A DNA stretch of 59,244 bases from DASPKM01 sp036402175 (GTDB lineage: Bacteria > Bacteroidota > Bacteroidia > Chitinophagales > Chitinophagaceae). Location: NCBI GenBank assembly GCA_036402175.1, contig DASWTK010000336.1, positions 1-59,244 on the forward strand, in the 5' to 3' direction. Both the position numbers and the translations under genes were made by a program. The notes beneath the pieces are model-generated. The model ran no database searches. It was given only the letters and a program-made list of their open reading frames with translations, and was not told the origin of the DNA. Shown here one piece after another: positions 16,913-25,389 of this stretch (positions are counted from its first letter, which is position 1; each line of letters starts with the position of its first letter).

Positions 16913-17212
16913 TCAGATGTTTGAATACAGGTCGATGTTCTCGCCTTCGGCAACGGTAACAAGCGCTTTCTTGTAAGAAGGCTTCTGACCTTTGATGAAA
17001 CCGGCTTTTGTATAACGCGTCTTGTTCTTTCCGGGAACTACCAGCGTGTTCACTTCCTGAACAGAAACGCCATAGAATTCCTCCACCGCTTTCTTGATCT
17101 CCAGCTTGTTTGCCTTGCGATGTACCCTGAAAGCATACGTCCTTCTCTTCTCGGTCAACTGGTTGCTCTTTTCAGAGACTATCGGCTTAATTAAAACTTC
17201 AGAGACTTTCAT
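16913..17212 (-). CDS. rplW: 50S ribosomal protein L23
   Basis: The 99-residue L23 starts MKVSEVLIKPIVSEKSNQLT and contains YAFRVHRKANKLEIKKAVEE, the standard motif. L23 surrounds the tunnel exit and docks trigger factor. It lies between rplD and rplB. Confidence 0.96.
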   Translation of the reverse strand: MKVSEVLIKPIVSEKSNQLTEKRRTYAFRVHRKANKLEIKKAVEEFYGVSVQEVNTLVVPGKNKTRYTKAGFIKGQKPSYKKALVTVAEGENIDLYSNI

Positions 17213-17278
17213 GTGTTATTAATTTATTCTTCGCCTCCCTGAAATGATCGCATTTCATATCAGCGAAAAAAATCTGAA

Positions 17279-17911
17279 TTAATTTTCGTTAATGTCCTCC
17301 ACTATCTTCTTCACCGCGCTCTCAGTGAACACCAGCACATCGGAATTTACAATGTCGTATGTGTTCATATCATGGAACTGGTAACCGGCAACGTTTGAAA
17401 GGTTGCGGTAAGACAGGTAAACATTATCGTTATAATCAGGCGTCAGGAACAATACTTTTTTGTTGTCTGCCTTCAGTCCTTTCAGTATTGAAACAAACTC
17501 TTTTGTTTTTGGCGTTTCGATCTTCACGTCTTCCACAACAAAAAGATTGTTCTCTTTCACTTTGTAAGAAAGCGCAGACACCTTTGCAAGGCCTTTCACT
17601 TTCTGGTTCAGTTTGAACGCGTAGCTGTGCGGCTTGGGACCGAATACCGTACCACCACCCTTGTAAAGAGGGTTACGGATATTACCCTTACGGGATCCAC
17701 CGGTTCCTTTCTGACGATGCAGCTTGCGGCTGGCGCCCTGAACTTCAGCGCGTGTTTTTACTTTGTGAGTACCCTGACGCTGTGCAGCGAGATATTGCTT
17801 CACTGCCAGGTAGATCACGTGATCATTGGGCTCAACACCAAAGATGTCTTCCGGCAAATCGATCGTTCTGCCTGTTTTTTCACCCTTTATATTTAAAATA
17901 TCTACTTGCAT
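17279..17911 (-). CDS. rplD: 50S ribosomal protein L4
   Basis: L4 lines the exit tunnel and in E. coli represses the S10 operon by binding its leader. The 210 residues include the tunnel loop KLHRQKGTGGSRKGNIRNPL with GGGTVFGPKPHSYAFKLNQK, and the globular C-terminal domain. The start at 17911 lies 18 nt past the rplC stop. A long spacer upstream of rplC could be the target of such autoregulation, but this is not shown. Confidence 0.97.
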   Translation of the reverse strand: MQVDILNIKGEKTGRTIDLPEDIFGVEPNDHVIYLAVKQYLAAQRQGTHKVKTRAEVQGASRKLHRQKGTGGSRKGNIRNPLYKGGGTVFGPKPHSYAFKLNQKVKGLAKVSALSYKVKENNLFVVEDVKIETPKTKEFVSILKGLKADNKKVLFLTPDYNDNVYLSYRNLSNVAGYQFHDMNTYDIVNSDVLVFTESAVKKIVEDINEN

Positions 17912-17929
17912 GTTACTTCAGATTAAATA

Positions 17930-18550
17930 TTACTTCTGGATTAAAACAATAGAACCGATATGGCCGGGAATAGAGCCGCTGATGAGGATATAATTCTTAT
18001 CAGGGAATATCTTCATAACCTTCAGGCCTTTCAGCTTCACCCTGTCGCCACCCATACGGCCTGCCATGCGCATGCCTTTAAATACACGTGAAGCGTCGGA
18101 TGAGTTACCTATTGAACCGGGAGCGCGCTGGCGATCGTGCTGGCCGTGTGACTGTGCGCCAACACCATGGAATCCGTGACGCTTTACAACGCCCTGGAAG
18201 CCCTTGCCTTTTGAAGTGCCTACAACGTCAACCTTTTCACCTTCAGCGAAAATTTCGCAGGTGATGGTATCTCCTAAATTCTTTTCTATTGAGTAATCGC
18301 GGAATTCTTTTACGAATTTCTTTGCGGAAGTGTTAGCCTTTGCGAAGTGATTTTTTGCAGCTGAGATGGTGTGCTTTTCTTTTTTGTCTCCGTAAGCAAG
18401 TTGGACTGCTGTATAACCGTCAGTATCCTGGGTTTTGACCTGCGTGACAACACAGGGACCAGCCTCGATGATGGTGCAGGCAGTTTGCCGTCCATCAGCA
18501 GGATTGAAGATGCTGGTCATCCCAATTTTCTTACCAATAATACCTTTCAT
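17930..18550 (-). CDS. rplC: 50S ribosomal protein L3
   Basis: L3 is an early assembly protein near the peptidyl-transferase centre. From the ATG at 18550 the 206 residues start MKGIIGKKIGMTSIFNPADG, include VVGTSKGKGFQGVVKRHGFH and end GSIPGHIGSIVLIQK. The frame stays open upstream to an ATG at 18664, but the extra 38 residues match nothing expected of L3 and lie over stem-loops, so the family start is used. Confidence 0.96.
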   Translation of the reverse strand: MKGIIGKKIGMTSIFNPADGRQTACTIIEAGPCVVTQVKTQDTDGYTAVQLAYGDKKEKHTISAAKNHFAKANTSAKKFVKEFRDYSIEKNLGDTITCEIFAEGEKVDVVGTSKGKGFQGVVKRHGFHGVGAQSHGQHDRQRAPGSIGNSSDASRVFKGMRMAGRMGGDRVKLKGLKVMKIFPDKNYILISGSIPGHIGSIVLIQK

Positions 18551-18968
18551 TGTTAATCGGTTTATGCCACGCGAGGTTGTCAGGACAGTCTCCCATCCGG
18601 TTCGCCTTTGCGAAATCCGGACGACTTCAATCCCAGTTTGCAGCCGACCTTTTCCTTTTTTCACCGAAGCCTAATAGAAGAAGTTTGAGTTTCTTCTGGC
18701 CAGGTTCCTCTCCGGAATCCGCCTGCTTTAGTGCATTGGGCGGACGAGGGAAGTACCGACTGTAAACAAACCTCGAAGGGCTTGTTCATATTTGATCTTT
18801 ATTCAGGAATCAGAAGAATACCGGTTACGATCTTCTTCACTTCCTTGCCCAGCGCTCTTTCTTCCACCCCGTTTCTGGCGGAGCAGGTTGAGAGATAGGC
18901 TTTATTTTAAGAACTACTTTGAAAACTTAATTCACTATTTCAAACTCACGCGATAACGATTTTATCCG
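18551..18968 (-). other. 418-nt structured spacer between rpsJ and rplC (candidate leader RNA)
   Basis: This gap is far longer than normal between rpsJ and rplC and encodes no credible protein. On the minus strand it holds several stems: CCGG-AT-TTCGC pairing with GCGAA-CCGG (18597-18620), AGAAGAA with TTCTTCT (18676-18697), TCCGCC with GGCGGA around 18720-18748, and short GC pairs near 18880. It is more GC-rich than the hairpin repeats elsewhere. A cis-regulatory leader for rplC-rplD and downstream genes is the simplest reading. No Bacteroidota promoter was found inside. Confidence 0.45.
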
Positions 18969-19274
18969 TCACGCCTTGATCTCAACTTCAACACCACTTG
19001 GCAGATCCAGCTTCGAAAGCGCGTCTACCGTGCGTGAAGAAGAAGTGTAGATATCCAACAAACGCTTGTGCGTGCAGAGCTGGAATTGCTCACGACTCTT
19101 TTTGTTTACGTGTGGTGAACGCAGTACGGTGAAGATTTTCTTACGTGTAGGCAGGGGAATGGGCCCTGTTACTACTGCGCCGGTGCTGCGGACCGTTTTT
19201 ACGATCTTTTCGGCAGATTTATCTACCAGATTGTGATCGTAAGACTGTAATTTGATTCTGATTCTCTGCGACAT
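18969..19274 (-). CDS. rpsJ: 30S ribosomal protein S10
   Basis: The 101-residue S10 starts MSQRIRIKLQSYDHNLVDKS and includes GPIPLPTRKKIFTVLRSPHV and a C-terminus ending GVEVEIKA. The upstream in-frame ATG at 19307 falls inside the promoter's -7 region and is excluded. It is the first gene of the long operon, with its own promoter about 30 nt upstream. In many Bacteroidota rpsJ directly follows fusA; here fusA is 14.5 kb away. Confidence 0.96.
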   Translation of the reverse strand: MSQRIRIKLQSYDHNLVDKSAEKIVKTVRSTGAVVTGPIPLPTRKKIFTVLRSPHVNKKSREQFQLCTHKRLLDIYTSSSRTVDALSKLDLPSGVEVEIKA

Positions 19275-19304
19275 ACGCCTATTTCCCGTTTGTTTTTGGG
19301 AGCG

Positions 19305-19336
19305 CAAAGATATGAGTAAACTTATTTACCGCCAAA
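19305..19336 (-). promoter_or_regulatory. Promoter of the rpsJ (S10-spc) operon
   Basis: On the minus strand: TTTG (19333-19336), a 20-nt spacer, then TATCTTTG (19305-19312). This is an exact match to the Bacteroidota -33/-7 pattern. The transcript would start about 20-25 nt before the rpsJ ATG, in the sequence GCGCTCCCAAAAAC, which resembles the start region behind the rpsL and rpsA -7 boxes. Confidence 0.8.
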
Positions 19337-19388
19337 GTATCGGGGAGAAATTTTGCAGATTTCTTTCCCGTTCGGTGCAAACCGCTTG

Positions 19389-21587
19389 TTAAACCTTCTT
19401 CAGCTTCACGCTCAGGGTGGCAAAACCACCCAGTTCAACATGCTCAACCCTTAGTTTATGGGTGCCGCCCAGTTTAAGCCGCTGCTTTTTATGGGGCGAT
19501 TCATCGAACTTATAAAGCGATGGATTCCATTCATTTATAATCAGTTTGCCGTCAAAGTACACCCGCACCGCATCGTCCCAGGTTACTCCCAGTTCATATT
19601 CGCCCGGTGAAACTGAAACCGAAGTCTCGGCCGCCGTAATGAATTGCTGAACCTTGCTGCCGGCAACGCTGATTCCGCCCCACCATGCATAGTCCAGTGG
19701 CTTACCGGTCTCTCTCAATACTTCTCCCCGGCTTACCAGCTTTTTCCAGTTTTGCGGATCTTTTACAGGATTCGTTACCGAATCCCAGGAATACCACCTG
19801 GTATCCCATTTCATTATAACACGCGAATCCCTGTACATAAATCTTACCGGCTGCCCCGCAGCAATCACCCCGCCAAACTGATCGGTCACGGTATCACCTT
19901 TATATTCCAGTTCGATCAGCACCTCACCATTATAACCGGCGCGTTTGCGTGCCGTAATGCTGTCCGGTAAAGTACCTGAGGATTTTGATATGCCTTCAAC
20001 ACCTTTGCTATCCACTAACCGCCAGCTGCCTTCCGGACCGATCAATTCAAACTTCAGCAACCCCGAAGTATCAACCGGGTTGCTCCTCCATACCAGCGGA
20101 GAACGGAAATCATAAGGCCCCCATTCCGTTATGCGAATCTGTTTCCTTCCCCGCGGGTGCTTCAGTTCCGGAATCATGTTGCGGTCTGGCGCAAATCCCC
20201 CTAAACCGATCTGATTCTGATGCGCGATCAGGTCAAGCCGCAGATTCTCTTCACTGGAATCGATGCCGGCGGCTGAAACTGAATCAAGTTTGTAAGTGAC
20301 GCGGAATTCCTTTTTCTCATTACCCTTCAGCACAACCGAAGTTGTATTGACTATATTATATATAATACTATCGCGGGAGAAAAGATTGGAGTTAACCCTG
20401 TATTTCATGCTCCTGGTATCACGCTTCTGCGCATATCCCCAGTCTGCCGGCTGCTGTTTCCTCGCCCACAGCCGTATGGATTCACGGTTACCTGTAAACG
20501 TATTTCCGAAAATGTTGTTTTCCTGTCCATGTTCAATTGCTATTGCAATCCGGTTGCGGGCAAAGTAATTACGCTGGATGTCTGTGTTATAACTGTATCC
20601 GCCCCAGATTCCATGATCACACTCTTCAAGCCTGTTGGAAATAATGGTATTCCTGCTAAAGGTTACCTCAATTCCATTTGTTGGCGCGTGTGAAAAATCA
20701 TTCATCACAAGAAGATTATCATTACAGCCTCCCTGTCCGCTATCCATTGTTGACTGACCGGCCCATAAAAAGAAACCATCACCCGAATGCGTAGCCGAAT
20801 TATAAATGAACATGTTATTATTACACTGTTCAAATACCAGGATGGCCGCGGAATCCTGTCCACGATTGTATACACCTTCGCTATGGCCGCGAACATTCCA
20901 GTCAAGCCGGTTGAACATCACCTGGTTTCGGCTGCTGCGATACATTCCGATTCCGATCGCTGAATTAAAAGAGAAATTATTGCTCAGCACTCTCCCGTCA
21001 TTACAATCAGTGAGCATCAGCGCGCACTGCCCTCCTGTCACAATATTGTTCTGAATGGTTGCCCTGTTGCAATTACGCAGATAGATAGCCGCGCCATACC
21101 TGAGCCACTCATCTTTTTCATTCTGATGAAAACTCATCCAGTCGCTGATGTCCTCTTTTTCCTGCGTACTGTTCAGATGCTTTCGGTAATTGTAACTGAG
21201 ATCACAATTCTCAATTACCAGTCCTTCCACATCCACCGCCATCAGCGCTACCTTATAACCACGGATGCTGAGATTTCTGATCGTAATATTCTTTCCTCCT
21301 TTTACCATGATCGCAAGTCCATAAAATTCATCGGGCAACTGCTTTTCATTACTACCTTTTAATAATGCATTGTTGAAATCAACAACAATATCATTCCCCG
21401 ATATTTCTAAAATCGGAATCTGATTGGAAGTAGTGCCCGCCGCTAAATCTGATTTTGCGTTGATCGCATAAACATCCCTGCGCACTTTTACTGATGAGTT
21501 GATCTTCATGCCCTCTTTCAGCGTTATCAGCTGAGCATGCGAAATAAAAGAAGTGACCAGCAGGGTAATTAACAGAAGTATTCTCAT
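19389..21587 (-). CDS. Secreted right-handed beta-helix protein with C-terminal PA14-like domain
   Basis: The 732-residue product starts with a signal peptide (MRILLLITLLVTSFISHAQ). From about residue 80 to 430 it has repeated N-rich, strand-turn units (NITIRNLSIRGY, GLVIENCDLSYN, NATIQNNIV-like), the NosD / pectin-lyase-type parallel beta-helix. The last 110 residues (SPGEYELGVTWDDAVRVYFD, HKLRVEHVELGG) look like a PA14 carbohydrate-binding domain. A role in binding or cleaving a polysaccharide is an inference; no catalytic residues could be assigned. The start at 21587 is preferred over 21635 because it opens the signal peptide. The S9 peptidase gene ends 26 nt upstream, so they probably share a transcript. 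Confidence 0.8.
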   Translation of the reverse strand: MRILLLITLLVTSFISHAQLITLKEGMKINSSVKVRRDVYAINAKSDLAAGTTSNQIPILEISGNDIVVDFNNALLKGSNEKQLPDEFYGLAIMVKGGKNITIRNLSIRGYKVALMAVDVEGLVIENCDLSYNYRKHLNSTQEKEDISDWMSFHQNEKDEWLRYGAAIYLRNCNRATIQNNIVTGGQCALMLTDCNDGRVLSNNFSFNSAIGIGMYRSSRNQVMFNRLDWNVRGHSEGVYNRGQDSAAILVFEQCNNNMFIYNSATHSGDGFFLWAGQSTMDSGQGGCNDNLLVMNDFSHAPTNGIEVTFSRNTIISNRLEECDHGIWGGYSYNTDIQRNYFARNRIAIAIEHGQENNIFGNTFTGNRESIRLWARKQQPADWGYAQKRDTRSMKYRVNSNLFSRDSIIYNIVNTTSVVLKGNEKKEFRVTYKLDSVSAAGIDSSEENLRLDLIAHQNQIGLGGFAPDRNMIPELKHPRGRKQIRITEWGPYDFRSPLVWRSNPVDTSGLLKFELIGPEGSWRLVDSKGVEGISKSSGTLPDSITARKRAGYNGEVLIELEYKGDTVTDQFGGVIAAGQPVRFMYRDSRVIMKWDTRWYSWDSVTNPVKDPQNWKKLVSRGEVLRETGKPLDYAWWGGISVAGSKVQQFITAAETSVSVSPGEYELGVTWDDAVRVYFDGKLIINEWNPSLYKFDESPHKKQRLKLGGTHKLRVEHVELGGFATLSVKLKKV

Positions 21588-21613
21588 TTCAAAACTGATA
21601 AAAAAATGAAATC

Positions 21614-23806
21614 CTATCGCGCTCCCGGGGGACAATGTTTCTTTAAATAAGTAGTGTATAAGGTGGACAAATGCTGAAAAGTTCCTTCTCCCTCAGATAT
21701 GCTATGTGTGCGATTAGGGTAAGGCATGTATTGGAACTGTTTATTATGTTTGATCAGTTCATTCAGCAGCATCTCTGCATTGTTATAATGAACGTTGTCG
21801 TCACCGGTCCCATGAATATACAACAGATTGCCACGAAGATTCTTTGCATAAGTGATCGGTGAACCTTTCAGAAAATCTTCACGGTTCTCCTGGGGTAACC
21901 CCATGTAGCGCTCCTGGTAAATATTATCGTAAGTGAGTTGATTGCCTACTGCCGCCACTGAGATTCCGGTTTTGTAAATTTCCGGGAATTGAAACATCAG
22001 GTTCAGCGTTGCAGATCCACCACCGCTCCATCCCCAAACTGCAACTCTGGATGTATCAATGAATGACCATTTGAATATTTCCCTGGCGGCCATTGCCTGA
22101 TCTTTGATGTTCACTAACCCGATCTTCCGGTAAACACTTTTTCTCCATTCACGCCCCTTCGGCACAGGAGTTCCGCGGTTGTCGATTGCAATATAAAAAT
22201 ATCCATCCTTTGCCATGTCGCCCTGGTATAGGAAATTATTTGCGATGCCGTATTGATCCTTCACTTCCTGTCCCCACGGTTCAGTATACACGTAGAAGAC
22301 CACCGGATATTTTTTTGAAGAATCGAAGTTTGCCGGCTTAACCATCCATGCATCCATTTCCACGCCTTCAGCAGTTTTGATCCTGAAGAACTCCACATTC
22401 GCTTTCGACTTATCGGCTTTTGCGATTGCTTCATTCACCTTGTTGGTGCCATCGGTACTTTTATGATCCGGAAGCGATACCAGTTCCGAAACCATCGGCG
22501 TATAATGATTGCTGAAGTTGTGAAAGGCAAACGCGCCGGTAGGTGAAACGTTATAATTATGCGTGCCTGGCTGGGAAGAAGGTGAAAGACGTTCAGCCAC
22601 ACCGGAGCCATCCAGTTTTGAACGGTAAAGATATTTTTGTGTTGCGTTATCAGGGGAAGCGAAGAAATAAACATACCCGCTTTTTTCATCGATGCTCGAA
22701 ATATCTATCACATCATAATTACCTTTTGTTATCAGCGTTTCTTTTTTTCCATCGATGCTGATGCGATACAAATGACGCCATCCATCCTTTTCACTTGGCC
22801 ATAAAAATTCTGTTCCGTTGTTCAGCCAGTCCCAACCACCGTAATGGTAATCAAAATCCCATAAGCCAACAATATCCAGCCAGGCCGCGTCTTTTTCTTC
22901 ATAGATGGTCTTTACCTGACCTGAGGAGACATTACAAAGTAACAACCTGCTTTCATTCTGTTTCCTGTTCAGATGCTGAACGATCACTTCCCTGTTTCCT
23001 GCCCATTCCATGCGGGGCGCGTAAGAACCCAAAACTGCATCGTAAGGAATATTCATCCATTGGGTTTTGGCAGTGTTCACATCCACAACACCGATCCTGA
23101 AAGGTGAAGGAGGTTCACCAGCGACGGGATATTCAACAGGTATCGCAACAGGGTAGATCGAATCGGTTGTATTTACCATCAGGTAATCCTTTACTTTACG
23201 GGCATCGATCTGCCAGTATGCAACATGCCGGCTGTCGGGGCTCCACCGGAATCCATCCCTGCAAAAGAATTCCTCCTCGTAAGCCCAATCGAAGGTTCCG
23301 TTGATGAACTTCCTGTTGCCTCCGGTGGTTAATTGTTTAACGGCACCGGTATTGATATCTTCAACATAAACGTTGTATTCACTTACATATGCAACTTTTT
23401 TCCCATCGGGGGAAATTTTAGCGAACATCAATGAAGCGGCCGGGCGACTCTTCCCTAGCTGCTTCAGTGAATTGCCAGTAACGTCCAGCAGCCAGTAATC
23501 GCCCCTCGTATTATAGCGCCATACTTTTTTTGTATTGGTAAACACCAATACCATTTTTCCATCCTGCGTAAAGGAATAGTTGTTAATAGCAAGCTGTTTT
23601 GTCTGACCCGCAGGTATCAGTTTGTCTTTGGAAACAACCACCGACTTGCTGTTAGCCGGCAGTGTGTATTTCACGATCTCGCCACCTTCTATTCTAAAGT
23701 AAGAAGAGCCATCTTTAGCCCATTTGATACCACCCCCCTGGGCGATGCATGAAATAGTGATTAATATCACCGGAATACAAAGAAAAACCGACTTTAATCC
23801 TGACAT
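21614..23806 (-). CDS. Secreted dipeptidyl peptidase IV-type S9 peptidase
   Basis: The 730-residue protein has a signal peptide ending near SCIAQ, an eight-bladed-propeller region typical of DPP-IV (DWAYEEEF holds the double-Glu motif that binds the substrate amino terminus) and a C-terminal alpha/beta-hydrolase. The triad is seen as Ser594 in GWSGGG, Asp669 in HGTGDDNVH and His701 in NRTH. It should remove N-terminal dipeptides from peptides in the periplasm. The Tyr usual after the catalytic Ser (GWSYGG) is Gly, a variant I associate with Bacteroidota members. First gene of a two-gene unit with the beta-helix gene. Confidence 0.92.
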   Translation of the reverse strand: MSGLKSVFLCIPVILITISCIAQGGGIKWAKDGSSYFRIEGGEIVKYTLPANSKSVVVSKDKLIPAGQTKQLAINNYSFTQDGKMVLVFTNTKKVWRYNTRGDYWLLDVTGNSLKQLGKSRPAASLMFAKISPDGKKVAYVSEYNVYVEDINTGAVKQLTTGGNRKFINGTFDWAYEEEFFCRDGFRWSPDSRHVAYWQIDARKVKDYLMVNTTDSIYPVAIPVEYPVAGEPPSPFRIGVVDVNTAKTQWMNIPYDAVLGSYAPRMEWAGNREVIVQHLNRKQNESRLLLCNVSSGQVKTIYEEKDAAWLDIVGLWDFDYHYGGWDWLNNGTEFLWPSEKDGWRHLYRISIDGKKETLITKGNYDVIDISSIDEKSGYVYFFASPDNATQKYLYRSKLDGSGVAERLSPSSQPGTHNYNVSPTGAFAFHNFSNHYTPMVSELVSLPDHKSTDGTNKVNEAIAKADKSKANVEFFRIKTAEGVEMDAWMVKPANFDSSKKYPVVFYVYTEPWGQEVKDQYGIANNFLYQGDMAKDGYFYIAIDNRGTPVPKGREWRKSVYRKIGLVNIKDQAMAAREIFKWSFIDTSRVAVWGWSGGGSATLNLMFQFPEIYKTGISVAAVGNQLTYDNIYQERYMGLPQENREDFLKGSPITYAKNLRGNLLYIHGTGDDNVHYNNAEMLLNELIKHNKQFQYMPYPNRTHSISEGEGTFQHLSTLYTTYLKKHCPPGAR

Positions 23807-23934
23807 ACCTTAAAATTTTAAGCAATGAAAATAATGCTTTCACATCAATGACCATTTCCGATGAATTAAAAACAGTCATTCCGGTACATGTGAAAAAAAT
23901 TGCAGGATTTTTTTTTGAAAAATGTTGGAAATCC

Positions 23935-23965
23935 TTGCATAAGTCAAACCACTCTAATACATTTG
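23935..23965 (+). promoter_or_regulatory. Promoter of the first lipoprotein gene
   Basis: TTG (23935-23937), 20-nt spacer, TACATTTG (23958-23965): an exact Bacteroidota-type promoter. It leaves a 5' untranslated region of about 95 nt before the ATG at 24068. The 260-bp divergent spacer shows no matching promoter on the minus strand. Confidence 0.75.
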
Positions 23966-24067
23966 TAGTTCCTAATCAGGAAGATCTCCGATTTTATTGT
24001 GACTAACTTCCCTTGAAAATCCCACGGTTCGCAGATAGTTTTATTTCTTTCACCTAAATTACCATTT

Positions 24068-25180
24068 ATGAGAACGTATTTATTACGGCTAGGCCTCGCA
24101 CTATGCGTTGGTGCAATTTCTCTTGTGGGGTGTCAAAAAGATGTAAGCACCCAACAAGATTCACTTCAGGATGAAGTAGGTTCAGTTGTGGTTCCTCCCA
24201 CTTGCGGCAATTCCCTGACCACAAATCTTCAAGATCTTGGCGGAAACATCGTTGGAACAGTTGTTATCAGCAATGATGCAACAAATTATTACATCAAGAT
24301 AGCCGAAACACTCGATGAGTACGACATCGGTACGGTTAAGCTTGTTTATGGAGACCAGGCGCACGTGATCGCAAACCTGATTGGTTTGATCCAGTGCGGC
24401 TTCCAGAGCCCCGCAAATCCTGACTTGACTGTTAACTACTTTCCTGAGCAGGATGAAGTTCTGATCACCATTCCTATTGCGTCCATTCCACTTGAATGCT
24501 TCTATTTCCACGCCCGCGTTACAGTTGTGAAAAGAGACCCAGGCACAGGTAATATCCTGTATGCTTATGACATCTGGTCTTATGGCAACAACAACGCCAG
24601 CCAGAATCCTTGCCAGACTTACTATCAGTATTGCAGGCAGGATTGCCCGGATGATGAATGCGGACAGTTGAGAACGCAAACTCCAGGCGGATGGGGAGCA
24701 GAACCAAACGGTAACAACCCAGGCACTTATCTCCATGCAAATTTCGATGCTTCGTTCACCGACCTTAAAGTAGGTTGCGCAGCAGGATTTGAAGTTACGC
24801 TTACAAGCGCCCAGGCTATTACAAACCTTCTGCCTACAGGCGGACAAGCAGCAGTGTTAACAGCAGATGTTACTGATCCTGCAAGCATGAAGAATGTACT
24901 GGTTGGTCATCTCGTAGCATTGACCCTGAGCGTTAAGTTCGATTATGATGATCCGGATTTCGGTGAAGCCGGAGTTAATCTCGGTGATATGATAATCGGA
25001 AGCGGAACGTTCGCAGGTATGACAGTTAATCAGTTCCTCGTAATTGCAAACAATGTTTTAGGCGGATGCTCAAATGCATACACTCCTACACAGGTTCTGG
25101 AAACAGCTACCTACATCAATGAGAATTACACAGACGGACTTATCGACAACGGTTATCTGGATTGCCCAACAGAAGATTAG
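24068..25180 (+). CDS. Lipoprotein of unknown function, paralogue of the next gene
   Basis: The 370-residue product has a lipoprotein signal with lipobox LVGC and is probably exported to the outer membrane. Residues about 35-195 form a beta-rich domain ending in a Cys-rich segment (CQTYYQYCRQDCPDDECG). Residues about 200-365 form a second domain that opens LRTQTPGGWG and includes YLHANF, SAQAITNLLPTGGQAAVL and FLVIANNVLGGCSNAY. I have seen this second domain in other secreted Bacteroidota proteins but know of no function. The gene directly downstream encodes the same two domains in the same order, so the pair arose by tandem duplication. Confidence 0.85.
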   Translation: MRTYLLRLGLALCVGAISLVGCQKDVSTQQDSLQDEVGSVVVPPTCGNSLTTNLQDLGGNIVGTVVISNDATNYYIKIAETLDEYDIGTVKLVYGDQAHVIANLIGLIQCGFQSPANPDLTVNYFPEQDEVLITIPIASIPLECFYFHARVTVVKRDPGTGNILYAYDIWSYGNNNASQNPCQTYYQYCRQDCPDDECGQLRTQTPGGWGAEPNGNNPGTYLHANFDASFTDLKVGCAAGFEVTLTSAQAITNLLPTGGQAAVLTADVTDPASMKNVLVGHLVALTLSVKFDYDDPDFGEAGVNLGDMIIGSGTFAGMTVNQFLVIANNVLGGCSNAYTPTQVLETATYINENYTDGLIDNGYLDCPTED

Positions 25181-25233
25181 TAAAAACCACTGCATCGCCA
25201 GTGATTTTACGAGATCGGATAGTATAAATACTG

Positions 25234-25263
25234 AAAGCTCCTGTTAATGACAGGAGCTTTTTT
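25234..25263 (+). terminator. Rho-independent terminator after the first lipoprotein gene
   Basis: AAAGCTCCTG (25234-25243) pairs with CAGGAGCTTT (25251-25260), followed by further T residues. It separates the two paralogous lipoprotein genes, so each is probably its own transcript. Confidence 0.85.
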
Positions 25264-25389
25264 CATTTTAACATTTGTGCATGATTTTTGCATCCCTGAA
25301 ATGTAGTAGTAATTACATCCCATCCTTTGAATTTCCCCATCCCAGTGTAACGTCTCTTATTATTTATCATCTCTAAAATATGCTTACGC

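Noticed and set aside
18551..18664. N-terminal extension of L3 from an ATG at 18664
   Set aside because: The 38 extra residues are not part of the L3 family, and the DNA carries stem-loops. The family start at 18550 fits the normal 206-residue length.
24182..24847. 221-residue minus-strand frame inside the first lipoprotein gene
   Set aside because: It is antisense to a gene with a clear lipobox and a paralogue, and its sequence is Cys/Ile-rich with no motif.
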